A stretch of 64,000 bases of DNA from Alteromonadaceae bacterium M269 (GCA_004353515.1 SMNZ01000005.1:1-64000); one strand, 5' to 3'. Positions 11,997-21,607 are shown, numbered from the stretch's first letter. Numbers and translations: made by a program. The notes: generated from the letters alone by a model not told the origin.

Positions 11997-13448
11997 TTAG
12001 CTGCGCCAAAAGGTCGGTGAAAATAATACGAGTAGCGAGAATACTTCTAACCGTCCGAAAAGCATTGCCAAGACCAGTATCCATTTTCCACTATCAGACA
12101 CGTCAGCAAAAGTCCCAGAGACAGTTCCTAAACCAGGCCCGAGATTATTCAAGGTCGCAGCTGTTGCAGAGAATGCGGTAATATTATCTAGCCCGGTTCC
12201 AATCAACAAAATCATTATGATGATAAATACTAAGGCATAGGCAGAGAAGAACCCCCAAACCGCTTCGACAACCCGATCTGGAAGTGCACGTTGGCCTAAC
12301 TTCACAGAATAAACAGCTTTAGGGTGTATGAGTCGATCCACTTCTCTCTTACCTTGCAAATAAAGTAGAAAGATTCGAATAACCTTCAAGCCTCCGCCTG
12401 TTGATCCAGCACAACCACCAATAAAGCTTGAAAAAATCAGCAATATAGGCAGATAAACGGGCCAGTTAGCAAAGTCATCCGTGGCGAAGCCGGCAGTTGT
12501 ACTGATAGAAACGGACTGTATCAATGCTTGGTCCATCGCGACTTCGGCCGTCGAGAACCAATCATGTTGCATAAGCGTAAAGAAGCAAATTAAGACAATG
12601 CAGATCTGCAAAAAGAAGAAGACTCGTAATTCAGGATCATAGATATAGTGTTTGATTGAACGACCACTAACAGCACCATAATGAAGAGCAAAATTGAGCG
12701 CGGCTATCCACAAGAATACGACACAAACCAAGTTCACAGCCGTACTTTCAAAATGCCCTAAGCTAGCATCATAGGTTGAGAAACCACCGATAGCGATTGT
12801 CGAAAAAGAGTGACAAACAGCATCGAACCAATCCATGCCAACCGCCCAATAAGCCACGGCACAGGCAGCAGTCAGTGAAAAGTAAATATACCAAAGCTGC
12901 TTAGCAGTATCGGCAATACGTGGCGTCATTTTGGAATCTTTCACGGGCCCCGGTGTTTCTGCTCGGTATAACTGCATACCCCCAACACCCAATATGGGCA
13001 GGATAGCAACGGCTAATACAATGATCCCCATACCACCCAGCCACTGAAGTTGCTGACGATAGAACTGAACAGATTTAGGCAAGAAATCAATGCCTTCAAT
13101 AACAGTTGCACCAGTTGTAGTTAACCCAGAAAACGATTCAAACACCGCGTCAGTAATTGTCATTTGAGGTTGTTCTAGCAGAACAAAAGGTAATGCACCG
13201 AAGCTAGCAAGAACCGCCCAGAATAACGCAACAATTAGAAAACCTTCTTTCGCTCTCAAGTCAGCTTTTACATCTCGATTTGGATACCAAAAAGCGAGGC
13301 CGGTAAATAGACACAGCAAAAACGCAAGGATAAAGGGCAAACCACTCCCATCACCAAATATCAATGAAATGATGGCGGGCGGAATCATAGTGACACTAAA
13401 TAACGAAACTAAGAGACCAAGAATACGAATGATGGAGCGTAGTTGCAT
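11997..13448 (-). CDS. trkH: Trk potassium uptake system membrane protein TrkH
   Basis: TrkH is the potassium-conducting subunit of the Trk system, in the inner membrane with TrkA as regulator. The 483-residue protein has multiple hydrophobic segments and the repeated selectivity-filter signatures, such as GLTTTGATV, TIAIGGFSTYD and STTAGFATDDF, plus SFIGGCAGSTGGGLK. I start it at the ATG at 13448 (MQLRSIIRILG), which matches the family N-terminus; an in-frame TTG four codons upstream is the alternative. It is divergent from the M16 peptidase pair. Confidence 0.95.
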   Translation of the reverse strand: MQLRSIIRILGLLVSLFSVTMIPPAIISLIFGDGSGLPFILAFLLCLFTGLAFWYPNRDVKADLRAKEGFLIVALFWAVLASFGALPFVLLEQPQMTITDAVFESFSGLTTTGATVIEGIDFLPKSVQFYRQQLQWLGGMGIIVLAVAILPILGVGGMQLYRAETPGPVKDSKMTPRIADTAKQLWYIYFSLTAACAVAYWAVGMDWFDAVCHSFSTIAIGGFSTYDASLGHFESTAVNLVCVVFLWIAALNFALHYGAVSGRSIKHYIYDPELRVFFFLQICIVLICFFTLMQHDWFSTAEVAMDQALIQSVSISTTAGFATDDFANWPVYLPILLIFSSFIGGCAGSTGGGLKVIRIFLLYLQGKREVDRLIHPKAVYSVKLGQRALPDRVVEAVWGFFSAYALVFIIIMILLIGTGLDNITAFSATAATLNNLGPGLGTVSGTFADVSDSGKWILVLAMLFGRLEVFSLLVLFSPTFWRS

Positions 13449-13628
13449 TAGCTCAGGCAATCTCTTGATCTGAAGATACTACTGGTACCATGTTTTTCTT
13501 ATTTAAACTGAGTGCAAGTCCGAGGAAAATAGGTGCCTGAATTTGCAGCATTTTGACGTCATATCTTATTATTATCCGACAATGAGAAAATCAAAAGGAT
13601 TTACGTAACAATTTTTCACTTTAAATCA

Positions 13629-13637
13629 TTATCCACA
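13629..13637 (+). promoter_or_regulatory. perfect DnaA box upstream of M16 peptidase gene
   Basis: TTATCCACA, an exact match to the DnaA consensus, in the 250-base divergent region between trkH and the M16 peptidase genes. A single box can occur by chance (roughly one is expected in a window of this size and composition), so a function is uncertain. Confidence 0.4.
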
Positions 13638-13701
13638 TTACCGATAACCGAGTAGACTGAAATTTCATCAATATAAAATCACTAAGAAAAAGGAAAGATC
13701 C

Positions 13702-15045
13702 ATGAATTTTGCCAAGTTTGGCATCAGCTTTTTAGCATTGTTGCTACTAAGTATGCCGAAGGCTTTTGCAATAGATGCAAGTGATGTTAATCAATTCACA
13801 TTAGATAACGGAATGAAAATACTGGTACTAGAGGATAATTCCATCCCTAATGCCAATATGTACATTTTCTGGAGAGCAGGCTCTCGAAATGAACGCCCCG
13901 GCACAACAGGTATTGCTCACTTCTTCGAGCATATGATGTTTAACGGAGCCAAAAAGTATGGTCCCAAAGAATTTGATCGCACAATGGAAGCTGCAGGTGG
14001 AGCCAACAATGCGTACACCACCGAAAACTCAACGGTTTATACCGACTGGTTCCCTGCAGACGCATTAGAACTGATTTTTGAGCTAGAAGCTGATCGTATT
14101 CAAAATCTCAGTTTAGAACCAGAGATAGTAGAAAGTGAACGAGGTGTTGTCACTTCTGAACGTCAAACAGGTTTGGAAAACTCAAATTATCGTTTTATTG
14201 CTGAACAGGTCAAAGCATCAGCCTTTAGGGCTCACCCATACAGCTGGCCAGTCATAGGTCATGAGTCGGATATAGTCAATTGGTCGATGCAGGATTTACA
14301 AGACTTCTACAAAACTTACTATGCCCCTAATAATGCAACCGTCGTTATCGCCGGAGCAGTTAAAACACATGAAGTCAAAAAGTTAGCAAAGCAATACTTC
14401 GAACCTATTCCAGCACAAACACCTCCAAGAGAAGTTCATACAGTCGAGCCACCTCAACTAGGAGAACGTCGAGTTTATGTAGAGAAAGCATCTGTCAGTA
14501 GTCCCAATATTATGATGGTCTTCCATGTCCCTGCGTCTTCTCATCCCGATTATTATGCACTCTCGATGTTGAGCGACTTGCTGACAACGGGGAATAGTTC
14601 GAGACTAAACAAAAGCTTAGTCTATGAAAAACAAGTTGCTTCAGTCGTTTTTTCATTCTATCCAGAATCAATAGATCCTAATCTTTTCTATATCTATGCT
14701 ATTGCATCTCAGGGCAAAAGCGCGGAAGAGGTTGAGCAAGTAATCGTACAGCAAATTAACGATATTATGAAAAATGGAGTCGCTGAGAGAGAACTTCAAA
14801 AGGTTAAAAACCAAAAACTAGTTAATTTCTATCGGGAAATATCAACGATTAATGGCAAAGCCAACTCTTTGGGCTCTTACGATTTCTATTTTGGCAGTTA
14901 CGAGAAACTCTTCGATGCACCTAAACATTTTGAACAAGTCACTGTGGAAGATATCAAACGCGTCGCTAATACCTATTTAAGAAAGAAGAATCGAACTGTC
15001 GGGGTGCTAAGTAATCAGGAGGATAGCCATGAAGCGGATCTTTAA
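13702..15045 (+). CDS. M16 family zinc peptidase, catalytic subunit, secreted
   Basis: A 447-residue metallopeptidase of the pitrilysin/M16 family, in the processing-peptidase-like M16B size class. A signal peptide (MNFAKFGISF, leucine core, ending KAFA) directs it to the periplasm. The inverted zinc motif HFFEH is at about residues 73-77 (His73, Glu76, His77), with the distal glutamate likely in the ESERGVV segment; this is the active half. The next gene, overlapping by 17 bases, encodes a homologue without the motif, so the two probably form a heterodimer. The exact substrate is unknown. Confidence 0.92.
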   Translation: MNFAKFGISFLALLLLSMPKAFAIDASDVNQFTLDNGMKILVLEDNSIPNANMYIFWRAGSRNERPGTTGIAHFFEHMMFNGAKKYGPKEFDRTMEAAGGANNAYTTENSTVYTDWFPADALELIFELEADRIQNLSLEPEIVESERGVVTSERQTGLENSNYRFIAEQVKASAFRAHPYSWPVIGHESDIVNWSMQDLQDFYKTYYAPNNATVVIAGAVKTHEVKKLAKQYFEPIPAQTPPREVHTVEPPQLGERRVYVEKASVSSPNIMMVFHVPASSHPDYYALSMLSDLLTTGNSSRLNKSLVYEKQVASVVFSFYPESIDPNLFYIYAIASQGKSAEEVEQVIVQQINDIMKNGVAERELQKVKNQKLVNFYREISTINGKANSLGSYDFYFGSYEKLFDAPKHFEQVTVEDIKRVANTYLRKKNRTVGVLSNQEDSHEADL

Positions 15046-16408
15046 TTTTGGACTTTTGCTAAGTCTAATCTCGTTTGCGGCTAGCAGTGCAGAATTTGTA
15101 TTGCCTAAGTATGAAAAGCTTATACTAAAAAACGGATTAACAGTTTACTTAATGGAACAACACGAAGTTCCTTTGGTTGACGTTAAATTAACCATAAAAG
15201 CAGGAGCTGTTGCAGATACAAAAGCAGGATTAGCATTATTAACGGCAGACAACTTACTTTTGGGCACAAAAAAGATTGATAAGGATACTTTCGAACAAAC
15301 CTTAGATTTTGTCGGTGCAGATATTGATTCTTCAACAGATAGTGAAAGCACGGTGATTTCAGCTTCTTTTGCTAGTACTAATATTGAGGAAATACTTCCA
15401 TTGGTAGCGGACTCAGTGTTAAGCCCTGCTTTGAATCAAAACGAATTCGAGAAATATAAAACTCGCTACTTATCCTTGTTGACACAGGTACAAGAACTGC
15501 CCAGAGAGGTTATAAGAAGCTACTTTGATGCTCTGCTTTATCGAGATCATCCCTATGCTAATCAAGTAAGAGGGAATACAGACAGTGTTACTAGCATTGA
15601 ACTAGCCGACATAAAGCAGTTCCACAAAACTTGGTATACGCCAGGCAACAGCGCATTAGTTATAGCCGGAGATTTTGATAGCAAGAAAATAAAGCGCCTT
15701 GCTAAAAAACTCTTTGGTCAATGGCGAGGAAAAAGTCAGAAGTTTGATTTACCCGCTAAACTTCCTGTTCCAGAGAAAAGCAAAGTCCTGTTGGTCAATA
15801 AATCAGACGCAACAGAATCTCGCTTTTTGATCGGCGGGCCGGGTATCGCACGTAATAACCCCGACTACACAGCTATATCAGTGGTAAATACGATACTCGG
15901 CGCTAGATTCGGCTCATGGTTGAACGATGAATTAAGAATTAATAGTGGTCTCACCTATGGTGCGGGTAGTCGTTTCGACACAAAATTAGCGGGTGGTAGT
16001 TTTTATATATCAACCTTCACTAAAACTGATACAACTGAAGAAGCTATGGATTTGGCGCTTAAAACCTACGCCCGACTATGGGAAAAAGGCATAGATCAAG
16101 CGACGTTAGACTCAGCCAAAGCCTATGTTAAAGGTCAACTCCCACCTGATTTCGAAACATCACAAGATTTAGCAAGACTACTGTCAGACATGTTCGTTTT
16201 TGGATTTGATGAAAACTTTATCAATACATTTTCTGCTCAAGTTAATGAATTGGACTTAGCAAGAACAAAAGAAATCATCAAAAGGTATTTCCCAAAGGAT
16301 AAGCTTCAATTCACTGTTGTGGGCAAAGCAGAAGCTATAGAGGATACTCTTAAAAAATACGGAGTGCTCTCCAAGGTTGAAATTACCGATTCAACAATAA
16401 GGCTATAA
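15029..16408 (+). CDS. M16 family peptidase-like protein, non-catalytic subunit, secreted
   Basis: A 459-residue M16 homologue with its own signal peptide (MKRIFNFGLLLSLISFAASS). At the position of the zinc motif it reads LALLTADNLLLGT, with no HxxEH, so it cannot bind catalytic zinc in the normal way. It keeps the C-terminal M16 features, including the glycine-rich GGPGIARNNPDY loop and the substrate-binding SGLTYGAGS segment. Its start lies inside the end of the upstream active peptidase gene, indicating coupled synthesis and a 1:1 pairing like the alpha/beta subunits of mitochondrial processing peptidase. Confidence 0.92.
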   Translation: MKRIFNFGLLLSLISFAASSAEFVLPKYEKLILKNGLTVYLMEQHEVPLVDVKLTIKAGAVADTKAGLALLTADNLLLGTKKIDKDTFEQTLDFVGADIDSSTDSESTVISASFASTNIEEILPLVADSVLSPALNQNEFEKYKTRYLSLLTQVQELPREVIRSYFDALLYRDHPYANQVRGNTDSVTSIELADIKQFHKTWYTPGNSALVIAGDFDSKKIKRLAKKLFGQWRGKSQKFDLPAKLPVPEKSKVLLVNKSDATESRFLIGGPGIARNNPDYTAISVVNTILGARFGSWLNDELRINSGLTYGAGSRFDTKLAGGSFYISTFTKTDTTEEAMDLALKTYARLWEKGIDQATLDSAKAYVKGQLPPDFETSQDLARLLSDMFVFGFDENFINTFSAQVNELDLARTKEIIKRYFPKDKLQFTVVGKAEAIEDTLKKYGVLSKVEITDSTIRL

Positions 16409-16432
16409 AGCCTTTTAATTTATCTCACAATT

Positions 16433-16468
16433 AAAACGCCCTATGCTTCCCACCGTGTAGGGCGTTTT
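16433..16468 (+). terminator. rho-independent terminator after M16 pair
   Basis: A perfect 11-base inverted repeat (AAAACGCCCTA / TAGGGCGTTTT) with a 14-base loop, ending in TTTT, 24 bases after the stop of the second M16 gene. Confidence 0.8.
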
Positions 16469-16709
16469 CAGTAGTAAAAGCTAACATTGTAAGTGCTTAC
16501 AAACATAATACGAAAAATAAAACCTGCTGTGACAGGTTTACCAGTTCTGCAAGCGGCTAAAAATACGGCTTATGCATTTTCGACCTACCCGTTACACTTT
16601 TTGTGTCTAAAAAAGAATCACTTTTGCCCTTTTCAACCCAAAACTTTGTGGTACAGTGTGTCCCCCCTTGAGATAAGGTGGAGTCATAAAAAGGTGTAGC
16701 TATAAAAAG

Positions 16710-16718
16710 TTATCCACA
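16710..16718 (+). promoter_or_regulatory. perfect DnaA box
   Basis: TTATCCACA, exact consensus, upstream of polA. It faces the same way as the box at 16853. Confidence 0.7.
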
Positions 16719-16852
16719 TTACACCATTACAAGTGCACCTTATATTTAAACAATCTACCAAGCTGCGACTCTTTATTTTTCAAGGGATGCAGGATCTTAG
16801 ATCAAACTGTTCTCCAGCTTCACCTTTATTTCGATCTTTTTTGCACACAAAG

Positions 16853-16861
16853 TTATCCACA
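16853..16861 (+). promoter_or_regulatory. perfect DnaA box
   Basis: TTATCCACA, exact consensus, in the middle of the GATC cluster upstream of polA; a TGATCA site follows within ten bases. Confidence 0.7.
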
Positions 16862-17094
16862 AGTCACGATGATCACTAAGCCAGATAAGGCTTACTGTCA
16901 TTTTGATCCAAATTATTCTTCAGATAGATCTAGGATCAGTCCTTCATTTTAGGTAAGTCCAGATGCTACGAATGCATCTATGGCATTGTTTTGATTTAAC
17001 CCAATAGACCTGCAACAATGCGCCCAGATTCAATGACTTTTAACTCTCGCTGAGTATCTTATTACTTAAGCGGGTTTGTATGACGGCTTTATTC

Positions 17095-19872
17095 ATGGCA
17101 AAAACTCTCGAAAACCCTTTTATTCTCGTAGACGGCTCCTCTTATTTATTTAGAGCCTTTCACGGTATGCCTCCTTTAACGAATTCCAAAGGTATGTCGA
17201 CCGGTGCGATATATGGCGTGATTAATATGTTGCGCAGCTTAATCAAGCAGTTTAATCCGACGCACATTGCCGTTGTATTCGATGCTAAAGGCAAAACTTT
17301 CCGAGACGAAATGTATGCCGAATATAAAGCTAACCGTCCCCCTATGCCGGATGAGCTCCGTGAGCAGATAGAACCATTGCACGAAATTATTAGAGCAATG
17401 GGGTTACCTATCATTGTCGAAAGCGGTGTTGAAGCTGATGACGTTATAGGGACGTTGGCAGACAAAGCATCGAAAGCTGGTATCACTACCTTGATAAGCA
17501 CCGGTGATAAAGATATGGCTCAACTTGTTAACGAGCACGTCACCCTGATCAACACCATGACGAATACATTGATGGACATTGAAGGTGTTATCGAGAAATT
17601 CGGTATTCCACCAGAATTGATCATCGACTTCCTAGCATTAAAAGGCGATAGTGTAGATAACATTCCGGGAGTGCCAGGCGTCGGAGACAAGACAGCCGTT
17701 GGTTTGCTACAGGGTATTGGCGGTATTGAAGACATCTACAAAAACCTGGATAAGATTGCAGACCTTAGCTTCCGAGGCGCTAAGAAAATGGGCGAGAAAA
17801 TGCAGGCACATGAGGAACAGGCTCGCTTATCTTATGATCTCGCAACCATTAAACTAGATGTCGAGTTGGATCAAGGCCATAACGAGCTAACCCCCAAAGA
17901 TGCAGATAACAGTAAATTAGCTCAACTGTTCTCAGAGCTAGAGTTTAAGCGTTGGTATACGGAAGTAAGTGCTAACGGCGATATATTAAAACCACAATCT
18001 AGTTCTGAAAAAAATACGGATGCGGCAGAACCTACAATAGCCGAGCAATCGCCAATTGATAGAAGCCAGTACGAAACGATTTATACCCTCGAAGCACTAG
18101 AAACGTGGATAGAAAAATTAAAATCGGCAGAGCTTTTCGCTTTTGATACAGAAACAACCAGTATCAACTACATGGATGCTGAACTTGTAGGGTTTTCCTT
18201 TGCAGTTACAGCTGGCGAAGCTGCCTACTTACCGGTTGCTCATGACTATGTGGATGCTCCTGAGCAAATTAGCCTTGAAAAGGCTTTAGAGTACTTAAAG
18301 CCAATTTTAGAAAACGATGACATTAAGAAAGTGGGTCAGCACATTAAGTACGATAAGAATGTACTAGCTAACTACGACGTTAATCTCGTTGGTATCGCCT
18401 ATGACACTATGTTGGAGTCTTATGTCCTAAATAGTGTTGCTGGTAGACATGACATGGATAGCCTTGCCATGCGCTATCTTGACCACCAAACAGTGCATTA
18501 TGAAGATATAGCTGGTAAAGGAGCTAAACAGCTGACCTTCAACCAAATAGATCTGGATAAAGCTGCGGAATACGCGGCGGAAGATGCGGATATCACTCTG
18601 CGTTTACACCAAACAATTTGGCCCCAAATAGAAACCATAGAATCACTCAAACATATTCTTTCTGATGTAGAAGTTCCACTAGCTTCCGTCTTAGCCAAAA
18701 TGGAGCAAACAGGTGTCTTGATCGATAGCCAACAACTGCTTCAACAAAGCCAACAGTTAGCATCTCGCATTATGGAACTAGAGAAAGAAGCGTTTGATTT
18801 AGCAGGTCAAGAATTCAATCTAGCGTCGACAAAACAATTACAGGAAATATTATTTGAAAAGCTCAATATTCCTGTACTTAAGAAAACACCTAAAGGTGCT
18901 CCATCAACATCTGAAGAAGTACTTCAAGAACTAGCATTAACCTATCCGTTGCCCAAGTTGCTAATGGAATATCGAGGCCTGACTAAACTTAAGAATACTT
19001 ATACAGATAAGCTACCTAAGATGATTAATCAAAGAACTGGGCGAGTTCATACGTCGTACCATCAAGCGGTAGCAGCAACCGGTAGGCTTTCATCTACTGA
19101 TCCTAATTTGCAAAACATTCCAATCAAAACGGAAGAAGGTCGACGTGTTAGAAAAGCGTTTGTAGCTGAACCCGGATATAAAATCGTAGCTGCGGATTAT
19201 TCTCAGATAGAACTTAGGATCATGGCCGATCTATCGCAAGATGATGGACTAATGACCGCATTCTCTGAAGGAAAGGATATTCACAGAGCAACAGCGGCGG
19301 AAGTTTTCTCTGTGCCACTAGAAGGTGTAACGACCGAACAAAGACGCAGTGCAAAGGCCATTAACTTCGGTCTTATCTATGGTATGTCGGCCTTTGGTTT
19401 GTCTAAACAGCTCAATATTCCGCGTAACGAATCACAACACTATATGGATACCTACTTCGAGCGTTATCCTGGTGTTATGCAATATATGCAAGACACTCGC
19501 GAGACTGCCAAGGAGAAGGGCTACGTTGAGACTGTATTCGGGCGAAGGTTGTTCCTTCCTGAAATAAACGATCGTAACGGTATGCGTCGAAAAGCAGCTG
19601 AACGAGCAGCAATAAATGCCCCCATGCAAGGCACCGCGGCAGATATTATTAAAAAAGCCATGCTGGCAGTATCACAATGGATTGATACCCTACCTCAAGG
19701 TCAGATCAGAATGGTCATGCAGGTACATGATGAATTGGTGTTTGAAATAAGAGAAGAATTTATAGAAACCTACACTGCCAAAATCACCGAGTTAATGGAA
19801 AATGCTGTAAGTCTTAAAGTTCCGTTAGTTGTTGAATGTGGCGTTGGTGAAAACTGGGATGAAGCACATTAA
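17095..19872 (+). CDS. polA: DNA polymerase I
   Basis: PolA fills gaps and removes RNA primers. The 925-residue protein has all three domains. The 5'-3' exonuclease domain starts [16 protein letters not shown] and includes the helix-hairpin-helix segment [14 protein letters not shown]. The 3'-5' proofreading domain keeps FDTETTSI with its metal-binding acidic residues. The polymerase domain has [15 protein letters not shown] (motif A), [16 protein letters not shown] (motif B) and QVHDELVFE (motif C). I favour the ATG at 17095 because it aligns with the E. coli N-terminus; an ATG at 17080 adds five residues and neither has a strong ribosome site. It follows an unusual DnaA-box/GATC region. Confidence 0.96.
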   Translation: MAKTLENPFILVDGSSYLFRAFHGMPPLTNSKGMSTGAIYGVINMLRSLIKQFNPTHIAVVFDAKGKTFRDEMYAEYKANRPPMPDELREQIEPLHEIIRAMGLPIIVESGVEADDVIGTLADKASKAGITTLISTGDKDMAQLVNEHVTLINTMTNTLMDIEGVIEKFGIPPELIIDFLALKGDSVDNIPGVPGVGDKTAVGLLQGIGGIEDIYKNLDKIADLSFRGAKKMGEKMQAHEEQARLSYDLATIKLDVELDQGHNELTPKDADNSKLAQLFSELEFKRWYTEVSANGDILKPQSSSEKNTDAAEPTIAEQSPIDRSQYETIYTLEALETWIEKLKSAELFAFDTETTSINYMDAELVGFSFAVTAGEAAYLPVAHDYVDAPEQISLEKALEYLKPILENDDIKKVGQHIKYDKNVLANYDVNLVGIAYDTMLESYVLNSVAGRHDMDSLAMRYLDHQTVHYEDIAGKGAKQLTFNQIDLDKAAEYAAEDADITLRLHQTIWPQIETIESLKHILSDVEVPLASVLAKMEQTGVLIDSQQLLQQSQQLASRIMELEKEAFDLAGQEFNLASTKQLQEILFEKLNIPVLKKTPKGAPSTSEEVLQELALTYPLPKLLMEYRGLTKLKNTYTDKLPKMINQRTGRVHTSYHQAVAATGRLSSTDPNLQNIPIKTEEGRRVRKAFVAEPGYKIVAADYSQIELRIMADLSQDDGLMTAFSEGKDIHRATAAEVFSVPLEGVTTEQRRSAKAINFGLIYGMSAFGLSKQLNIPRNESQHYMDTYFERYPGVMQYMQDTRETAKEKGYVETVFGRRLFLPEINDRNGMRRKAAERAAINAPMQGTAADIIKKAMLAVSQWIDTLPQGQIRMVMQVHDELVFEIREEFIETYTAKITELMENAVSLKVPLVVECGVGENWDEAH

Positions 19873-19911
19873 AGGTTTTTCGATTTATTTTTACTTTTTT
19901 TGAAAAAAGCG

Positions 19912-19940
19912 GGAACTAACTTAAAAAGCCATAGTCTGAT
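19912..19940 (+). promoter_or_regulatory. sigma-E (RpoE/AlgU)-type promoter
   Basis: GGAACTA (19912-19918), 15 bases, then GTCTGA (19934-19939). This is close to the RpoE/AlgU consensus GGAACTT - 15/16 bases - GTCTAA/TCTGA. It lies just after polA, aimed at a strong terminator 35 bases downstream, so it would drive a transcript of roughly 60 bases. A sigma-70 promoter is not evident at this spot. Confidence 0.6.
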
Positions 19941-19944
19941 TTAT

Positions 19945-20006
19945 CGGTTTTATTGTGTTTCCCTGTTGTATTATAGCCCCGCCAAAGTGAGTGGGGCTTT
20001 TTTTTG
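19945..20006 (+). ncRNA. candidate small RNA in the Spot 42/ErsA position after polA
   Basis: A predicted transcript of about 60 bases between the polA stop and convergent engB. It is bounded by a sigma-E-like promoter and a strong rho-independent terminator. In E. coli this slot holds Spot 42 (spf) and in Pseudomonas the AlgU-dependent sRNA ErsA. The GC-rich terminator following TTATAGCCCC is also similar in style to the Spot 42 end. A C-rich, unpaired TTTCCCTG stretch ahead of the hairpin could act as a pairing seed. Identity as an ErsA or Spot 42 homologue is inference from position and promoter type, not from a sequence match. Confidence 0.55.
19975..20005 (+). terminator. rho-independent terminator of small RNA / polA
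   Basis: Stem AGCCCCGC/GTGGGGCT (eight pairs with one G-U), eight-base loop, then eight T residues. Confidence 0.9.
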
Positions 20007-20088
20007 CTTGTTTACTATCGCAATGCATTTCCGATGATTTAAAGTGCAGACTAGAGCTTTCTTGAAACCGCTTTTACTTAACCTCAGG

Positions 20089-20709
20089 TTATTCGGCTTC
20101 TACATTCTCATCCAACTGGTATTCAAACCATTCATTAAGCTTTGCTTCGACTTCACCTAATCCAAGTCCAGATAGCGAAGAAAAAACATTAACTGTTACG
20201 TCACCGCAAAAAGCCATGCTTGCTTCCCTAGCCATCAGCAACTGTGCTTTACGCTTTCCAGACTTTAATTTGTCTGCTTTAGTTAATAACGCCAACACAG
20301 GTAAGTCACTATCAACGGCCCATTGGATGAGTTGTTGGTCTAAATCTTTAAAAGGGTGTCGAATATCCATCAACACCACTAGTCCTCGCAAACTTTGACG
20401 ACTTGCTAGATATTCACTTAGTGCCTTCTGCCATTTGTTTTTCATCGCAAGCGGCACTTTGGCGTATCCGTAGCCAGGCAAATCAACCAATCGGCGATCT
20501 AAATCTAGCTCAAACACATTGATCATCTGAGTCCGGCCAGGCGTCTTACTTGTTCTCGCAAGATTCTTCTGCCGTGTTAAACGATTTAATGCGCTACTTT
20601 TACCCGCATTTGAACGGCCGGCAAATGCGACCTCAACGCCTGTATCATCCTTTAAATGGCGAATATCTGGGGCACTGGTCAGAAACTTTGCTTGTGTGTA
20701 GCGGCTCAA
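20089..20709 (-). CDS. engB: ribosome biogenesis GTPase EngB (YihA)
   Basis: EngB is an essential GTPase for large ribosomal subunit assembly. The 206-residue protein contains the G1 loop [12 protein letters not shown], the G3 segment [10 protein letters not shown] and the G4 motif TKADK in the expected order. It converges with polA and its candidate small RNA, and diverges from cytochrome c4. The polA-sRNA-engB arrangement is shared with E. coli and Pseudomonas. Confidence 0.95.
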   Translation of the reverse strand: MSRYTQAKFLTSAPDIRHLKDDTGVEVAFAGRSNAGKSSALNRLTRQKNLARTSKTPGRTQMINVFELDLDRRLVDLPGYGYAKVPLAMKNKWQKALSEYLASRQSLRGLVVLMDIRHPFKDLDQQLIQWAVDSDLPVLALLTKADKLKSGKRKAQLLMAREASMAFCGDVTVNVFSSLSGLGLGEVEAKLNEWFEYQLDENVEAE

Positions 20710-20800
20710 TATCGTTCTCTCTTAATAGCAATTTGACGTAAATTATACAGTGTTACAGCAGATAACGGCACTGAATACACATTTATCCTCTGGAAAACAT

Positions 20801-20827
20801 TTTACAATACAGTGAATTGTGTAAAAT
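20801..20827 (+). promoter_or_regulatory. probable promoter with overlapping dyad, cytochrome c4 gene
   Basis: TTTACA (20801-20806), 15 bases, TAAAAT (20822-20827), 47 bases before the cytochrome gene. An inverted repeat, ATTTTACAA at 20799 against TTGTGTAAAAT at 20817, covers both hexamers and could be an operator. The short spacer makes the sigma-70 reading tentative. Confidence 0.4.
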
Positions 20828-20873
20828 AGACGCTAATAAAAAATTATCTGCATAAATCAAAACGAGAGCAAAC

Positions 20874-21497
20874 ATGAAAAGACTTGGCCTTATATTTTTC
20901 GTCCTTGTAGGGACCTCTTTTGGTATCCACGCTGCAGGTGACGCAGAAGCTGGAAAACAGAAGTTTGTCACATGTGCCGCATGTCACGGTTCTGATGGAA
21001 ACAGTGCGATAGATATTAATCCTAAGCTCGCAGGCCAACACGCTGAATATATTATTAAGCAGCTTCAAGACTTTAAACTTGCTTCTCAGACAGGTGGTGC
21101 TGAAGGTCGTAATAATGCTGTTATGAATGGTATGGCTGCCGTTTTATCAGAGCAAGACATGATGGATATCGCTGCATTCTTGATTGAACAAAAGCCTTCT
21201 GAGGGCACAACACCTGAAGATGTCATTGCTGTTGGTGAAAAACTTTACAGAGCAGGCGACAGTGAGCGTGGCATCGCAGCGTGTATTGCTTGCCATGGTC
21301 CAAGAGGTGATGGCATGGGATTAGCGAAATTCCCAGATATCAGTGGTCAACATGCAGCTTATGTAAAAGCACAGTTAGAAGCATTCCGTTCAGGTCAAAG
21401 AGCAAACGATCCAAACGGTATGATGAGAGATATTGCTAAACGTTTGACCGATGACGACATCGAAATCCTTTCAAAATATCTGGGTGGATTACACTAA
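20874..21497 (+). CDS. cytochrome c4, diheme, periplasmic
   Basis: A 207-residue exported diheme cytochrome. The signal peptide (MKRLGLIFFV...GIHA) is cut just before AGDAEAGKQK. Two similar c-type domains follow, with heme sites CAACH at 34-38 and CIACH at 137-141. Methionines suitable as sixth ligands occur in NGMAAV and GMMRDI. Cytochrome c4 passes electrons from the bc1 complex to terminal oxidases, often cbb3. The engB-cytochrome c4 neighbourhood is common in pseudomonads and relatives. The gene is separated from yihI by a candidate regulatory RNA. Confidence 0.93.
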   Translation: MKRLGLIFFVLVGTSFGIHAAGDAEAGKQKFVTCAACHGSDGNSAIDINPKLAGQHAEYIIKQLQDFKLASQTGGAEGRNNAVMNGMAAVLSEQDMMDIAAFLIEQKPSEGTTPEDVIAVGEKLYRAGDSERGIAACIACHGPRGDGMGLAKFPDISGQHAAYVKAQLEAFRSGQRANDPNGMMRDIAKRLTDDDIEILSKYLGGLH

Positions 21498-21573
21498 AAA
21501 CCGCCTCTGGCGTTAAATTTTTGACACTTTATTAAAAAAAGTCATTTTTTTGGTGTTTTTAATTGTAAAAAAG

Positions 21574-21601
21574 TTGTAAAAAATTATGTTTGGTGTATTC
21601 T
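21574..21601 (+). promoter_or_regulatory. promoter of candidate CsrB/CsrC-type RNA
   Basis: -35 TTGTAA (21574-21579), 16-base spacer, -10 TATTCT (21596-21601), pointing into a non-coding region rich in GGA motifs. Two TTGTAAAAAA repeats lie at and just before the -35; they share only a half-site with the GacA/UvrY consensus, so control by that system is not shown. Confidence 0.6.
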
Positions 21602-21607
21602 GCATCA

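Larger units (their letters stand above)
16469..17079. other. non-coding region with DnaA boxes and GATC cluster upstream of polA
   Basis: About 600 bases with no convincing gene. A 68-codon open frame at 16493-16699 has no ribosome site and no family resemblance. The region contains two perfect, same-facing DnaA boxes (16710 and 16853) and seven GATC sites between about 16790 and 16935, a density more than ten times the random expectation. This composition resembles the origin near 44.5 kb. It may regulate polA or titrate or load DnaA; no promoter can be assigned with confidence. Confidence 0.6.

Noticed and set aside
16493-16699. 68-codon open frame upstream of polA
   Set aside because: No ribosome site, no family resemblance, and it overlaps a DnaA-box-rich regulatory region.
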